Source of the DNA: Nocardia crassostreae
GTDB lineage: Bacteria; Actinomycetota; Actinomycetes; Mycobacteriales; Mycobacteriaceae
Assembly (NCBI RefSeq): GCF_001613405.1
Contig: NZ_BDCH01000029.1
Span: 124,001 to 188,000 of the forward strand
Reading direction: 5' to 3'
Length of the DNA: 64,000 nucleotides
The notes under the pieces are model-generated. The model was not told the DNA's origin. It saw only the letters and a program-made list of their open reading frames with translations, and searched no databases. Both the position numbers and the translations under genes were made by a program. This document shows positions 42,361-50,191 of this stretch, piece by piece. Position 1 is the stretch's first letter; each line of letters begins with the position of its first letter.

Positions 42361-42771
42361 ATGGTGACCACTCGGAACTACCGCCGCTCCACCCTCATCG
42401 CAGCCACCCTCGCCGCGACGACTGCAGCCCTCGTCTCGACCGCCGCCCCCGCGCTCGCCGCAAACAGCATCGACATAACCGGAGTCGGCCCCGCAAACGT
42501 GGGAGTCGACTACAGCTGCGACGCCTCAGCCGGGGCGTCCGCCATCAAAGTGATGGTCGGCGCCCCCGACGCGGAAAGCCCCTCCGCCACCGGCGCCGAA
42601 AACGCGATCGTCTGCAATGGCACCCAACAACAGGCCGTAGTCACGGTCACCGGAGTATCCGGCGAACCCGCACCGCTGACAAAAGGCCAAACAGTCCAAG
42701 TCCGCGTAGCCCTCGTCGACCTCTCCGACACGGTCATCTCCGGGCAGAACAAGGTCGTCTCCCTAGCCTGA
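42361..42771 (+). CDS. Secreted protein, unknown function
   Basis: This 136-residue exported protein has a signal peptide of about 34 residues (basic start MVTTRNYRRS, hydrophobic core LIAATLAATTAALVST, cleavage after PALAA). The mature part is beta-rich and Gly/Ala/Val/Thr-rich, with two cysteines (VDYSCDAS and AIVCNGTQQ) likely forming a disulfide. This is similar in style to small immunoglobulin-like exported proteins of Nocardia. AGGAGG lies 10 bases before the ATG. Confidence 0.75.
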   Translation: MVTTRNYRRSTLIAATLAATTAALVSTAAPALAANSIDITGVGPANVGVDYSCDASAGASAIKVMVGAPDAESPSATGAENAIVCNGTQQQAVVTVTGVSGEPAPLTKGQTVQVRVALVDLSDTVISGQNKVVSLA

Positions 42772-42779
42772 TAACCCAA

Positions 42780-42833
42780 GAGCAGGTACTGGTGTAGGGA
42801 ATTCGGGCGAATCCCCTACACCAGTACCTGCTC
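42780..42833. terminator. Perfect 20-base-pair inverted repeat
   Basis: GAGCAGGTACTGGTGTAGGG at 42780-42799 is exactly complementary to 42814-42833, with a further 4 pairs inside the loop after one mismatch. It lies 8 bases after the secreted-protein gene, in the convergent gap with etfA. There is no T tract. It most likely ends transcription of the secreted-protein gene, but its length and perfection are unusual. Confidence 0.7.
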
Positions 42834-42862
42834 GACGGGGTCGCCACGGTTGGGGCTGAATG

Positions 42863-42900
42863 CGAATGTCCCCCGGCCGGAAACGGCCGGGGGACATTCG
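42863..42900. terminator. Terminator of the etf operon
   Basis: A 17-base-pair perfect stem (arm CGAATGTCCCCCGGCCG) closes a GAAA tetraloop 22 bases beyond the etfA stop. Confidence 0.8.
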
Positions 42901-42922
42901 ATTGCGCTCAGCGCGAAGGGGT

Positions 42923-43882
42923 TTAGCCCTTGTGGGCCTTGACCGCTTCGGTCAGCTGCGGGGCGACGTTGAAGAGGTCGCCGACGATGCCGTAGTCGCT
43001 GATCTCGAAGATCGGGGCCTCTTCGTCCTTGTTGACGGCCACGATGGTCTTCGAGGTCTGCATGCCGACGCGGTGCTGGATGGCGCCGGAGATGCCGAGG
43101 GCGATGTACAGCTGCGGGGAGACCGTCTTACCGGTCTGGCCGACCTGGAACTGGCCCGGGTAGTAGCCCGAGTCGACGGCGGCGCGGGAGGCGCCGACGG
43201 CGGCGCCGAGGGCGTCGGCCAGGGGCTCGACGACCTTGCCGAAGTTCTCGGCCGAACCCACGCCACGGCCACCGGAGACCACGATGGCGGCCTCGGTGAG
43301 CTCCGGACGGTCGCCGCCGACGATCGGCTCGCGGGAGACGACCTTGGTGACGCCCTCTTCCTGGGCGGGCAGCTCGACGGCGACCTTCTCGCCCGCGGCG
43401 GCGGCCGGGGCGGCCTCGATGGCGCCGGGGCGCACCGAGATGACCGGGACATCGCCGGTGGCCTTGGCATCCACCGTGAACGCGCCACCGAAGATGGAGT
43501 GCTGCACCGAGCCGTCGGCATTGATGGCGATGGCGTCGACCAGCAGACCGGAGCCGATGCGGGCGGCGAGGCGGCCCGACACCTCCTTGCCGTCGGCGGT
43601 GGCGGCGACCAGGATCGCGGCCGGGGCGGCGGACTCGGACAGACCGGCCAGGACGTCAACCTTCGGGGTCACCAGGAAGCCCTCGGCGTCATCCGATTCG
43701 GCGACGTAGATCTTCTCGGCGCCCGCGGCGGCCAGGGCGTCGCCCAGCTTGTCCGCGGTGCCCGGGGCGGCGACCACGACGGCGGCCGGGGTGCCCAGGG
43801 TGCGAGCGGCGGTGAGGAGTTCGGTGGTGACCTTCTTGGGCGCACCTTCGGCGTGCTCCACGAGCACGAGTACTTCTGCCAT
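42923..43882 (-). CDS. etfA: Electron transfer flavoprotein alpha subunit
   Basis: This 319-residue FAD-binding subunit (FixB family) has the C-terminal FAD domain with VSGGRGVGSAENFGKVVEPLADALGAAVGASRAAVD, the family signature. GQTGKTVSPQLYIALGISGAIQH and VAVNKDEEAPIFEISDYGIVGDL follow. With EtfB it passes electrons from acyl-CoA dehydrogenases to the respiratory chain. It is downstream of etfB with a 36-base gap. Confidence 0.96.
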   Translation of the reverse strand: MAEVLVLVEHAEGAPKKVTTELLTAARTLGTPAAVVVAAPGTADKLGDALAAAGAEKIYVAESDDAEGFLVTPKVDVLAGLSESAAPAAILVAATADGKEVSGRLAARIGSGLLVDAIAINADGSVQHSIFGGAFTVDAKATGDVPVISVRPGAIEAAPAAAAGEKVAVELPAQEEGVTKVVSREPIVGGDRPELTEAAIVVSGGRGVGSAENFGKVVEPLADALGAAVGASRAAVDSGYYPGQFQVGQTGKTVSPQLYIALGISGAIQHRVGMQTSKTIVAVNKDEEAPIFEISDYGIVGDLFNVAPQLTEAVKAHKG

Positions 43883-43918
43883 TGTCTTTCTCCTGAAGTT
43901 CGTTGGGCTCGGGGGGCT

Positions 43919-44704
43919 TTAGATGATCTTCTGACCGACCAGGTAGGTGGCGATCTGCTGACCGCCCTCGCCCTCGTCGACGATCTTCTCGCCCGCCGTG
44001 CGCGCCGGCTTCGGGGTCACACCGGTGACCTGGGTGCCCGCATTGGCGACGCCAACGGTCTCGGGATCCACGCCCAGATCGGCCAGGGTGAAGGTCTGAA
44101 CTCCCTTCTTCTTCGCGGCCATGATGCCCTTGAAGGAGGGGAAGCGCGGCTCGTTGATCTTCTCGGTGACCGAGACGATGGCCGGGAGGGTGGCCTCCAG
44201 TTTGAACACGCCTTCGTCGGTCTCACGCTCACCGGAGATGCGCTCGCCGTCGACGGTCAGCTTGCGCAGGTGGGTCAGCTGCGGCAGGCCCAGGTACTCG
44301 GCAATGATGGCCGGGACGGCGCCGGAGCGGCCGTCGGTGGCCTCGTTGCCCGCGATGACGAGTTCGATGCCCTCGATCTGACCCAGCGCGGCGGCCAGCA
44401 CGTAGGCGGTCTGCACGGCGTCGGAGCCGTGGATGGCTTCGTCCTTGACGTGGATGGCCTTGTCGGCGCCCATGGACAGCGCCTTGCGGATGGCCTCGGT
44501 GGCCCGCTCGGGACCCATGGCCAGCACGGTGACCTCGCCGCCCTGCGCCTCCTTGATCAGCAGCGCTTCCTCGACGGCGCGCTCGTTGATCTCATCGAGG
44601 ATCGCGTCGGCGGCCTCGCGGTCGAGGGTGTAGTCACCGCTGGTCAGCTTGCGCTCGGACCAGGTGTCAGGAACCTGCTTGATCAGTACGACGATGTTCG
44701 GCAT
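43919..44704 (-). CDS. etfB: Electron transfer flavoprotein beta subunit
   Basis: This 261-residue AMP-binding subunit (FixA family) has MPNIVVLIKQVPDTWSERKL at the N terminus, LAMGPERATEAIRKALSMGADKAIHV, and the family signature near VIAGNEATDGRSGAVPAIIAEYLGLPQLT. It is the first gene of the etf pair and is preceded by a 22-base palindromic operator at 44806-44827 in the divergent gap. Confidence 0.96.
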   Translation of the reverse strand: MPNIVVLIKQVPDTWSERKLTSGDYTLDREAADAILDEINERAVEEALLIKEAQGGEVTVLAMGPERATEAIRKALSMGADKAIHVKDEAIHGSDAVQTAYVLAAALGQIEGIELVIAGNEATDGRSGAVPAIIAEYLGLPQLTHLRKLTVDGERISGERETDEGVFKLEATLPAIVSVTEKINEPRFPSFKGIMAAKKKGVQTFTLADLGVDPETVGVANAGTQVTGVTPKPARTAGEKIVDEGEGGQQIATYLVGQKII

Positions 44705-44805
44705 TGGTCTTCGTCGACCTCCTGTTCTGATGGCACGGGTGTGGCGGTCGCACGATCGGCTGGCCGTACGTCCACAAGTAGCTCGTCGGGGAGATTACCC
44801 TACGT

Positions 44806-44827
44806 TAAGTTACTCATGGGTAACTTA
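44806..44827. promoter_or_regulatory. Palindromic operator in the etfB divergent promoter
   Basis: TAAGTTAC, TCATGG and GTAACTTA form a 22-base palindrome with a single mismatch pair. A second pair of half-sites, TTACCC at 44795-44800 and GGGTAA at 44818-44823, overlaps it. The size fits a TetR-family dimer site. The regulator is not encoded next to it. It could act on etfB, on the divergent glucan operon, or on both. Confidence 0.65.
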
Positions 44828-44895
44828 GGCTGTGATGTTCTGCATCACCAGATCCGGCTGCGGCTGTGATATGGGCAACCGCTAACGTCGGACGG

Positions 44896-45678
44896 ATGAG
44901 CGAGGCCGTGATACCCACCGAAACCCCCACCGATCCCCTGCCTTTGACCGGTGAACGGACGGTGCCCGGTATCGCCGAGGAGAACTACTGGTTCCGCCGC
45001 CACGAGATCGCCTACGTGCGACTGCTACAGCGCTGCGCTGGCAAGGTCGTACTGGAAGCCGGAAGCGGAGAAGGCTACGGCGCCAATATGATCGCGGGCG
45101 TCGCCGAACGCGTCATCGGGCTCGACTACGACGACAGCGCGGTCGCGCACGTGCGGGCCAAGTACCCGCGGGTGGACATGGTGCAGGGGAATCTGGCGGA
45201 TCTGCCGCTGGAGGACGAATCCGTCGATGTCGTGGTGAATTTCCAAGTCATCGAGCATCTTTGGGATCAAGCGCAGTTCATGCGCGAGGTGCTGCGGGTG
45301 CTGCGGCCGGGTGGGACGCTGCTGATCAGCACGCCCAACCGGATCACCTTCTCGCCGGGGCGGGATACGCCGCTCAACCCCTTCCACACCCGTGAGCTCA
45401 ATGCCGCCGAACTCACCGAACTGTGCGTCGAGGCGGGTTTCCAGGTCGAGCTGATGGCGGGCGTGTTCCACGGTTCGGCGCTGCGCGCGCTGGACGAGAA
45501 GTGGGGCGGGTCGATCATCGACGCGCAGATCGAGCGGGCCGTCGCGGGCGAACCATGGCCCGCCGAACTGGCCGCCGACGTGGCTGCGGTCGCGACCGAT
45601 GACTTCGAACTGCTCGCCGCTGCCGAGGCGGATATCGATGCCAGCCTCGACCTGGTCGCGATTGCGGTGAAGCCGTGA
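44896..45678 (+). CDS. SAM-dependent methyltransferase of the methylglucose polysaccharide operon (Rv3030-like)
   Basis: This 260-residue methyltransferase has motif I in VVLEAGSGEGYGANMIAG, then IGLDYDDSAVAHV, VDVVVNFQVIEHLWD and VLRPGGTLLISTPN. In mycobacteria the homologue is assigned to 6-O-methylation of the glucan in methylglucose lipopolysaccharide. ATG 44896 is used. Its stop overlaps the next gene by GTGA, so the three genes from here to 48490 form one coupled operon. Confidence 0.88.
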   Translation: MSEAVIPTETPTDPLPLTGERTVPGIAEENYWFRRHEIAYVRLLQRCAGKVVLEAGSGEGYGANMIAGVAERVIGLDYDDSAVAHVRAKYPRVDMVQGNLADLPLEDESVDVVVNFQVIEHLWDQAQFMREVLRVLRPGGTLLISTPNRITFSPGRDTPLNPFHTRELNAAELTELCVEAGFQVELMAGVFHGSALRALDEKWGGSIIDAQIERAVAGEPWPAELAADVAAVATDDFELLAAAEADIDASLDLVAIAVKP

Positions 45679-47228
45679 CCGAGAAGGGTTCCGTTCCAGG
45701 GCAGTTCACGCTGGTACTGCATTCGCACCTGCCGTGGCTGGCCCATCACGGGCGCTGGCCGGTGGGTGAGGAATGGCTGTACCAGTCCTGGGCGGCGTCC
45801 TATCTGCCGGTGGCGAAGGTGCTGAGAAACCTTGCCGCCGAAGGCCGTTCGCATCTGCTGAGCCTGGGCATCACGCCGGTGCTGGCGGCGCAGCTGGATG
45901 ATCCGCACAGCCTGTCCGGCATGCACCACTGGCTGGGCAATTGGCGACTGCGCGCGGACGAGGCGTCCATGGCGGGCAATACCGCACTGGGCAGCCATGA
46001 GCACCGGCTGGCCGACGAGGCCCTCGAGGATTTCGAGACACGCTGGCGGCACGGCGCGTCGCCGGTGTGGCGGCAGCTCATCGATGCCGAGGCCATCGAA
46101 TTGCTGGGCGGGCCGCTGGCGCATCCGTTCCAGCCGCTGCTGGATGCGCGGCTGCGGGCGTTCGAACTGAGCGAGGGCCTGGCCGACGCGCGGCAGCGGT
46201 GGGGGCATACGCCCACCGGAATCTGGGCTCCGGAATGCGGATTCACGCCGGGCATAGAGCCCGGTTATGCCGCCGCCGGTGTGACGCACTTCATGGTCGA
46301 CGGCCCCGCGCTGCGCGGGGATACGACCCTCGGACGGCCGGTGTGGGATTCGGATGTGGTGGCGTTCGGGCGCGATCTGCATGTCAGCTACCGCGTGTGG
46401 TCGCCGAAATCCGGGTATCCGGGGCAGGCCGCCTACCGTGATTTCCATCACTACGATCACGCCACCGGCCTCAAACCGTCCCGGGTGACCGGTAAGACCG
46501 TGGCGGGTCCGGACAAGGCTCCCTACGATCCCGCACTCGCCGCCGAGGCGGTGCGGCGCGATGTCGCCGACTTCGTGGAGACCGTGCGGGAACGGTTGAT
46601 CTCCGAGTCCGAGCGCATCGGCCGCCCCGCGCTGGTGGTGGCCGCGTTCGATACCGAATTGTTCGGCCATTGGTGGCACGAGGGACCGCAGTGGCTGGAG
46701 CAGGTGCTGCGGGCGCTGCCCGAGGCGGGCGTCACCGTCGGCACTCTCGCCGATGCGCGCGCGAACGGCTATGTCGGGGAATCGGTGCAGCTCAGCGATT
46801 CCTCCTGGGGTTCGGGCAAGGACTGGCGGGTGTGGGCCGGGGATCAGGTCGCCGATCTGGTCGAACTCAATGCCGACATCGTGCGGCTGGCGCTGGACAC
46901 CCTCGACAAGATGCGCGTCGAGACCGGATCCGATATCGCGGGACCGGGACTGGGCGGGCTGCGCAATCCAGTCGCCGATCAGCTGTTGCGCGAGGCCATC
47001 CTGACCGTGTCCAGCGACTGGGCGTTCATGGTGTCCAAGGATTCGGCCGCCGGATACGCCCGGGACCGGGCCCATCAGCACGCCCACGCCGTGCGCGAGA
47101 TCGCGGCCGCCGTCGCCGCCGGTCAACTGGCCAAAGCGGGGCAGCTTGCCACAGGATGGTACGCGGCCGACGGACTGTTCCCAGTGCTCGATGCGCGCCG
47201 TCTCGGCTCTGTGGCAGAAGGACCCTAA
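45675..47228 (+). CDS. GH57 glycoside hydrolase / alpha-glucan branching enzyme (Rv3031-like)
   Basis: This 517-residue GH57 enzyme has the family start FTLVLHSHLPWLAHHGRWPVGEEWL. The nucleophile is Glu187 in GIWAPECGF, and the acid/base Asp lies in AFDTELFGHWWHEGP. A C-terminal three-helix region completes the usual length. GH57 branching enzymes form alpha-1,6 branches, and in mycobacteria this gene is linked to methylglucose lipopolysaccharide. It overlaps the methyltransferase stop and the glycosyltransferase start by a few bases. Confidence 0.92.
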   Translation: MTEKGSVPGQFTLVLHSHLPWLAHHGRWPVGEEWLYQSWAASYLPVAKVLRNLAAEGRSHLLSLGITPVLAAQLDDPHSLSGMHHWLGNWRLRADEASMAGNTALGSHEHRLADEALEDFETRWRHGASPVWRQLIDAEAIELLGGPLAHPFQPLLDARLRAFELSEGLADARQRWGHTPTGIWAPECGFTPGIEPGYAAAGVTHFMVDGPALRGDTTLGRPVWDSDVVAFGRDLHVSYRVWSPKSGYPGQAAYRDFHHYDHATGLKPSRVTGKTVAGPDKAPYDPALAAEAVRRDVADFVETVRERLISESERIGRPALVVAAFDTELFGHWWHEGPQWLEQVLRALPEAGVTVGTLADARANGYVGESVQLSDSSWGSGKDWRVWAGDQVADLVELNADIVRLALDTLDKMRVETGSDIAGPGLGGLRNPVADQLLREAILTVSSDWAFMVSKDSAAGYARDRAHQHAHAVREIAAAVAAGQLAKAGQLATGWYAADGLFPVLDARRLGSVAEGP

Positions 47229-48490
47229 TGAAGATCTTGATGGTGTCGTGGGAGTACCCACCCGTCGTTGTCGGCGGGCTGGGCCGCCACGTCCATCACC
47301 TGGCCACCGAGCTGGCCGCCGCCGGACACGAGGTGGTCGTGCTGGCCCGCCGCCCCATGGGCACCGATGCGAGCACGCATCCGACGCATTCGTTCGTCGA
47401 GGACGGCGTGCTCGTGGTGGCGGTCGCCGAGGATCCGCCGTGCTTCGATTTCGGCGAGGACATGCTGGCCTGGACGCTGGCCATGGGTCACGCCATGGTG
47501 CGCGCGGGCATGGCATTGCAGAAGGGCGGCATCGGCGAAGGCTGGATCCCGGATGTCGTGCACGCGCACGACTGGCTGGTCGCCCATCCCGCCATCGCCC
47601 TGGCCGAGTTCTACGACGTCCCTTTGGTTTCCACCATTCACGCCACCGAGGCCGGGCGGCACAGCGGCTGGGTCTCCGGCCGCGTCAACCGCCAGGTGCA
47701 TTCGGTGGAATGGTGGCTGGCCCACGAATCCGATGCGCTCATCACGTGTTCGGAATCCATGAAGGACGAGGTCGAGCGGCTCTACAGCCCCGAACGAGTC
47801 CCGGTCACGGTCATCCGCAACGGAATCGACGTGGGCTCCTGGACCTTCCGCGAACGCGCCCCCCGCTCGGGCCCGCCGCGTCTGCTCTACGTCGGCCGCC
47901 TCGAATACGAGAAAGGCATCCAGGACGCGATTGCCGCCCTGCCCCGTATTCGCAAGGCGCACCCCGGAACGACGCTGACCGTGGCGGGCATCGGAACCCA
48001 ATTCGATTGGCTCCGTGAGCGCGCCCGCGCCCACCGCGTGGCCCGCGCCGTGAATTTCGTGGGCCGCCTGGACCATACGGACCTGCTCGGCTGGCTGCAC
48101 GGCGCCGACGCCATCGTCCTCCCGAGCCGCTACGAGCCCTTCGGCATCGTGGCGTTGGAAGCCGCCGCCGCGGGCACCCCCCTCGTCACCTCCACCGCGG
48201 GCGGCCTCGGCGACCTCGTGACGGATGGCGTAACCGGCGCATCCTTCGAACCCGCCGATGTGAACGGTCTTGTCGAAGCCGTGAACTCGGTCCTCGACGA
48301 CCCGGCCGCCGCCCAAGAGCGCGCCTGGGCGGCTCGCGAGCGCCTGACCGCCGACTTCGCCTGGGACGTGGTCGCCCAGGAAACCGCCCTCGTCTACCAG
48401 TCCGCCAAACGCAAGGTCCGCAACGCCCTCGGCCGCCCCACCATCGTGGAACGCCCTCTCCCCGAACGGGATCCGAACCAGCCGTACTGA
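47228..48490 (+). CDS. GT4 alpha-glucosyltransferase (Rv3032-like)
   Basis: This 420-residue glycosyltransferase begins MKILMVSWEYPPVVVGGLGRHV, the acceptor-binding GGLGRH motif of glycogen synthase-like GT4 enzymes. Further marks are VVHAHDWLVAHPA, VIRNGIDVGSW, LLYVGRLEYEKGI and the donor-binding SRYEPFGIVALEAAAAGTPLV, with Glu-x7-Glu. It should elongate alpha-1,4-glucan chains, using a nucleotide glucose donor. The ATG shares one base with the upstream TAA. Confidence 0.92.
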   Translation: MKILMVSWEYPPVVVGGLGRHVHHLATELAAAGHEVVVLARRPMGTDASTHPTHSFVEDGVLVVAVAEDPPCFDFGEDMLAWTLAMGHAMVRAGMALQKGGIGEGWIPDVVHAHDWLVAHPAIALAEFYDVPLVSTIHATEAGRHSGWVSGRVNRQVHSVEWWLAHESDALITCSESMKDEVERLYSPERVPVTVIRNGIDVGSWTFRERAPRSGPPRLLYVGRLEYEKGIQDAIAALPRIRKAHPGTTLTVAGIGTQFDWLRERARAHRVARAVNFVGRLDHTDLLGWLHGADAIVLPSRYEPFGIVALEAAAAGTPLVTSTAGGLGDLVTDGVTGASFEPADVNGLVEAVNSVLDDPAAAQERAWAARERLTADFAWDVVAQETALVYQSAKRKVRNALGRPTIVERPLPERDPNQPY

Positions 48491-48541
48491 CCGCGCGGTA
48501 TCGAATCGCCCGCCGCCCCAGCGAATCAGGACAGTCCAGAC

Positions 48542-48586
48542 GACTTTGCTGCGGATCGAACAAACCTTCGATCCGCAGCAATAGTC
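48542..48586 (+). promoter_or_regulatory. Long hairpin between the glucan operon and the nuclease-like gene
   Basis: TTGCTGCGGATCGAA (48546-48560) pairs perfectly with TTCGATCCGCAGCAA (48567-48581) over a 6-base loop, extended by GACT and AGTC with one bulge. It ends 8 bases before the ATG at 48594, and no ribosome-binding site is visible. It may terminate the glucan operon and also shape the start of the next gene. Confidence 0.65.
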
Positions 48587-48593
48587 TCGCCTC

Positions 48594-49505
48594 ATGGTCA
48601 GCTCTCAGCACGAGGCGATGCACCGGCTTTTCCGAAGACACCCCGAAGTCTTCGGCCACGCCTTCGCCGAACTGAATCTGCCTTTCCCTGAGCCCCGTTC
48701 GGTCGCTTTGCTACCGAACGACCTCACCGAGATCGAACCGCTGGAGCGCCGCGTCGACACGCTGCTGCGCATCGACACCGGGGAAGGCCCATTCCTCCTG
48801 CTGGTCGAGGCCCAAGGCCGTGACGACAAGAAGAAGTTCAGCGCATGGGCGTACTACCTTGCTCACGTACACGCGAAATATGACCTGCACCCGGTACTCC
48901 TGGTCATCTGCCAGGACACGACCACCGCTGCTTGGGCAGCAGGCCCCCACCGGATCGGCCCACCACAATGGACCAGCCTTACCGTTCGCCCGCTGGTTCT
49001 CGGCCCGCACAATGTGCAGCGGGTCACCGACCTCCGAACCGCGGTCGAGGACGTCCCCTTGGCCACTCTGTCAGCCATCACCCACGCCAACGATCCAGGC
49101 ATCGGTGACATACTGAAAACGCTGGCCACCGCATTGCAAACCATCGACGAAGACGATGCCCTCATCTTCGCTGAACTCACCGAACTGGGTTTGGGCAAAA
49201 GCCAAGCCGGAAACTACTGGAGGCAGTTGATGACCGTGGACCTCTCCTTCTTCCGCTCGGAAACCTCCCAGCGCCTGCGTGCCAAGGCTCGGTCGGAGGG
49301 TCTTGCCGAGGGGCTTGCCGAAGGCCGATCCGAGGGGCTCGCGCAGGCGGTGCTGCATATGCTCGATCGGGCGGGGGTGGCGGTTTCGGACGATGCCCGG
49401 AGTCGAATCAATTCCTGCGCCGACCCCGAGCAGTTGCTGAGCTGGCTGGACAAGGCTGTTTCGGCGCGGACTGTCGATGATTTGTATCGGGATGAGGAGG
49501 GCTGA
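48594..49505 (+). CDS. PD-(D/E)XK nuclease (Rpn/transposase-like) family protein
   Basis: This 303-residue protein has a core (LLRIDTGEGPFLLLVEAQGRDDKKKFSAWAYYLAHVHAKY) matching the PD-(D/E)XK fold of Rpn-type and related recombination-promoting nucleases: Asp, then Glu-x-Gln, then a helix with Tyr. A helical region and the repeated LAEGLAEGRSEGLAQ linker follow. Such genes are dispersed and variable in actinomycetes. No terminal repeats are seen, so this is not shown to be a mobile element. Enzymatic activity is inferred from the fold only. Confidence 0.65.
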   Translation: MVSSQHEAMHRLFRRHPEVFGHAFAELNLPFPEPRSVALLPNDLTEIEPLERRVDTLLRIDTGEGPFLLLVEAQGRDDKKKFSAWAYYLAHVHAKYDLHPVLLVICQDTTTAAWAAGPHRIGPPQWTSLTVRPLVLGPHNVQRVTDLRTAVEDVPLATLSAITHANDPGIGDILKTLATALQTIDEDDALIFAELTELGLGKSQAGNYWRQLMTVDLSFFRSETSQRLRAKARSEGLAEGLAEGRSEGLAQAVLHMLDRAGVAVSDDARSRINSCADPEQLLSWLDKAVSARTVDDLYRDEEG

Positions 49506-49510
49506 AACCT

Positions 49511-49715
49511 TTATTGCAGTTCGTAACCGGCTTCGTCGACGGCGGCGCGGACGGTTTCGGGGTTGAGGGGGGTGGTGCTGGTGACCTCGATGGTGTCGGT
49601 GTCGAGGTGGACGGTTACGGCGGTGACGGTGGGGATGCGCTCGACTTCCTCGGTGACGGATTTCGCGCAGTGGTCGCAGGACATTCCGAGGACGGTGTAG
49701 CGGTAGCTGGGGCAT
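49511..49715 (-). pseudogene. CopZ-like heavy-metal-associated protein, frameshifted at codon 3
   Basis: The frame from about 49707 to 49511 encodes SYRYTVLGMSCDHCAKSVTEEVERI and ends GYELQ, a single HMA domain with the metal motif MSCDHC. It has no start codon of its own. ATG 49715, 8 bases after GGAG, is one base out of frame because the run CCCC (GGGG on the plus strand at 49709-49712) is one longer than needed. Removing one C gives MPSYRYTVLGMSCDHC. This is either an indel error or an inactivated copper chaperone. Confidence 0.75.
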
Positions 49716-49719
49716 GGGG

Positions 49720-50106
49720 TTACTCCGTGATGGTGCGGGTGAGCATGTGGGACTGGCGCATTCGGCCGTCGGGGGTGAAGCGGCCGAAGAAGCAGACTTC
49801 TATGGCGAGGGTTTTGCCGCGTTGGGTGACGTGCATGGTGTAGTGGGCGGCGAGGTGGTCGCCGTCGGACAGGGCGGAGTGCACTTCTATGCGGCCGGAG
49901 GGGCGGTTCTTGCGGACCGGGCGGGTGTGGGCGATGAGTTTGGCGCGGTCCATGCGATGGCCGTCGGCGAACTGGATGATGTCGGGGGTGTGGAAGCGGT
50001 CGACGATGGTGGCGGCGTCTTCATCGGTGGCCAGTAGTTCTTCGTTGAAGCGGTGGTAGAAGTCGGCGATGAACTGGGCTGGATCGGTGCCGGTGAATGC
50101 GGGCAT
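49720..50106 (-). CDS. SnoaL/NTF2-like protein
   Basis: This 128-residue single-domain protein has an NTF2-like fold. It has an N-terminal helix pair (DPAQFIADFYHRFNEELLATDEDAATIVDRF), the core RIEVHSALSDGDHLAAHYTMHV, and a C-terminal strand RMRQSHMLTRTI. Members include polyketide cyclases and stress proteins, and the ligand is unknown. It is divergent from a TetR gene and shares an operator region with it. The CopZ-like gene follows 4 bases after its stop. Confidence 0.8.
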   Translation of the reverse strand: MPAFTGTDPAQFIADFYHRFNEELLATDEDAATIVDRFHTPDIIQFADGHRMDRAKLIAHTRPVRKNRPSGRIEVHSALSDGDHLAAHYTMHVTQRGKTLAIEVCFFGRFTPDGRMRQSHMLTRTITE

Positions 50107-50140
50107 GGCGCCTCCTGGCGGGGCCTACGATCTGATAACT

Positions 50141-50190
50141 CTGACAAGCTGTAAGATATATCCATATGGAAACGCTGACAAGGTGTAAGA
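50141..50190. promoter_or_regulatory. Duplicated operator of the TetR gene
   Basis: CTGACAAGCTGTAAGA (50141-50156) and CTGACAAGGTGTAAGA (50175-50190) are direct repeats differing at one base, with starts 34 bases apart. Each contains an inverted half-site pair ACA-N3-TGT. The second ends one base before the TetR start codon, so binding there would also block translation signals. Confidence 0.65.
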
Positions 50191-50191
50191 G

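Noticed and set aside
48594..49505. Insertion sequence carrying a transposase
   Set aside because: The protein resembles Rpn/PD-(D/E)XK nucleases but no terminal inverted repeats or target duplications flank it.
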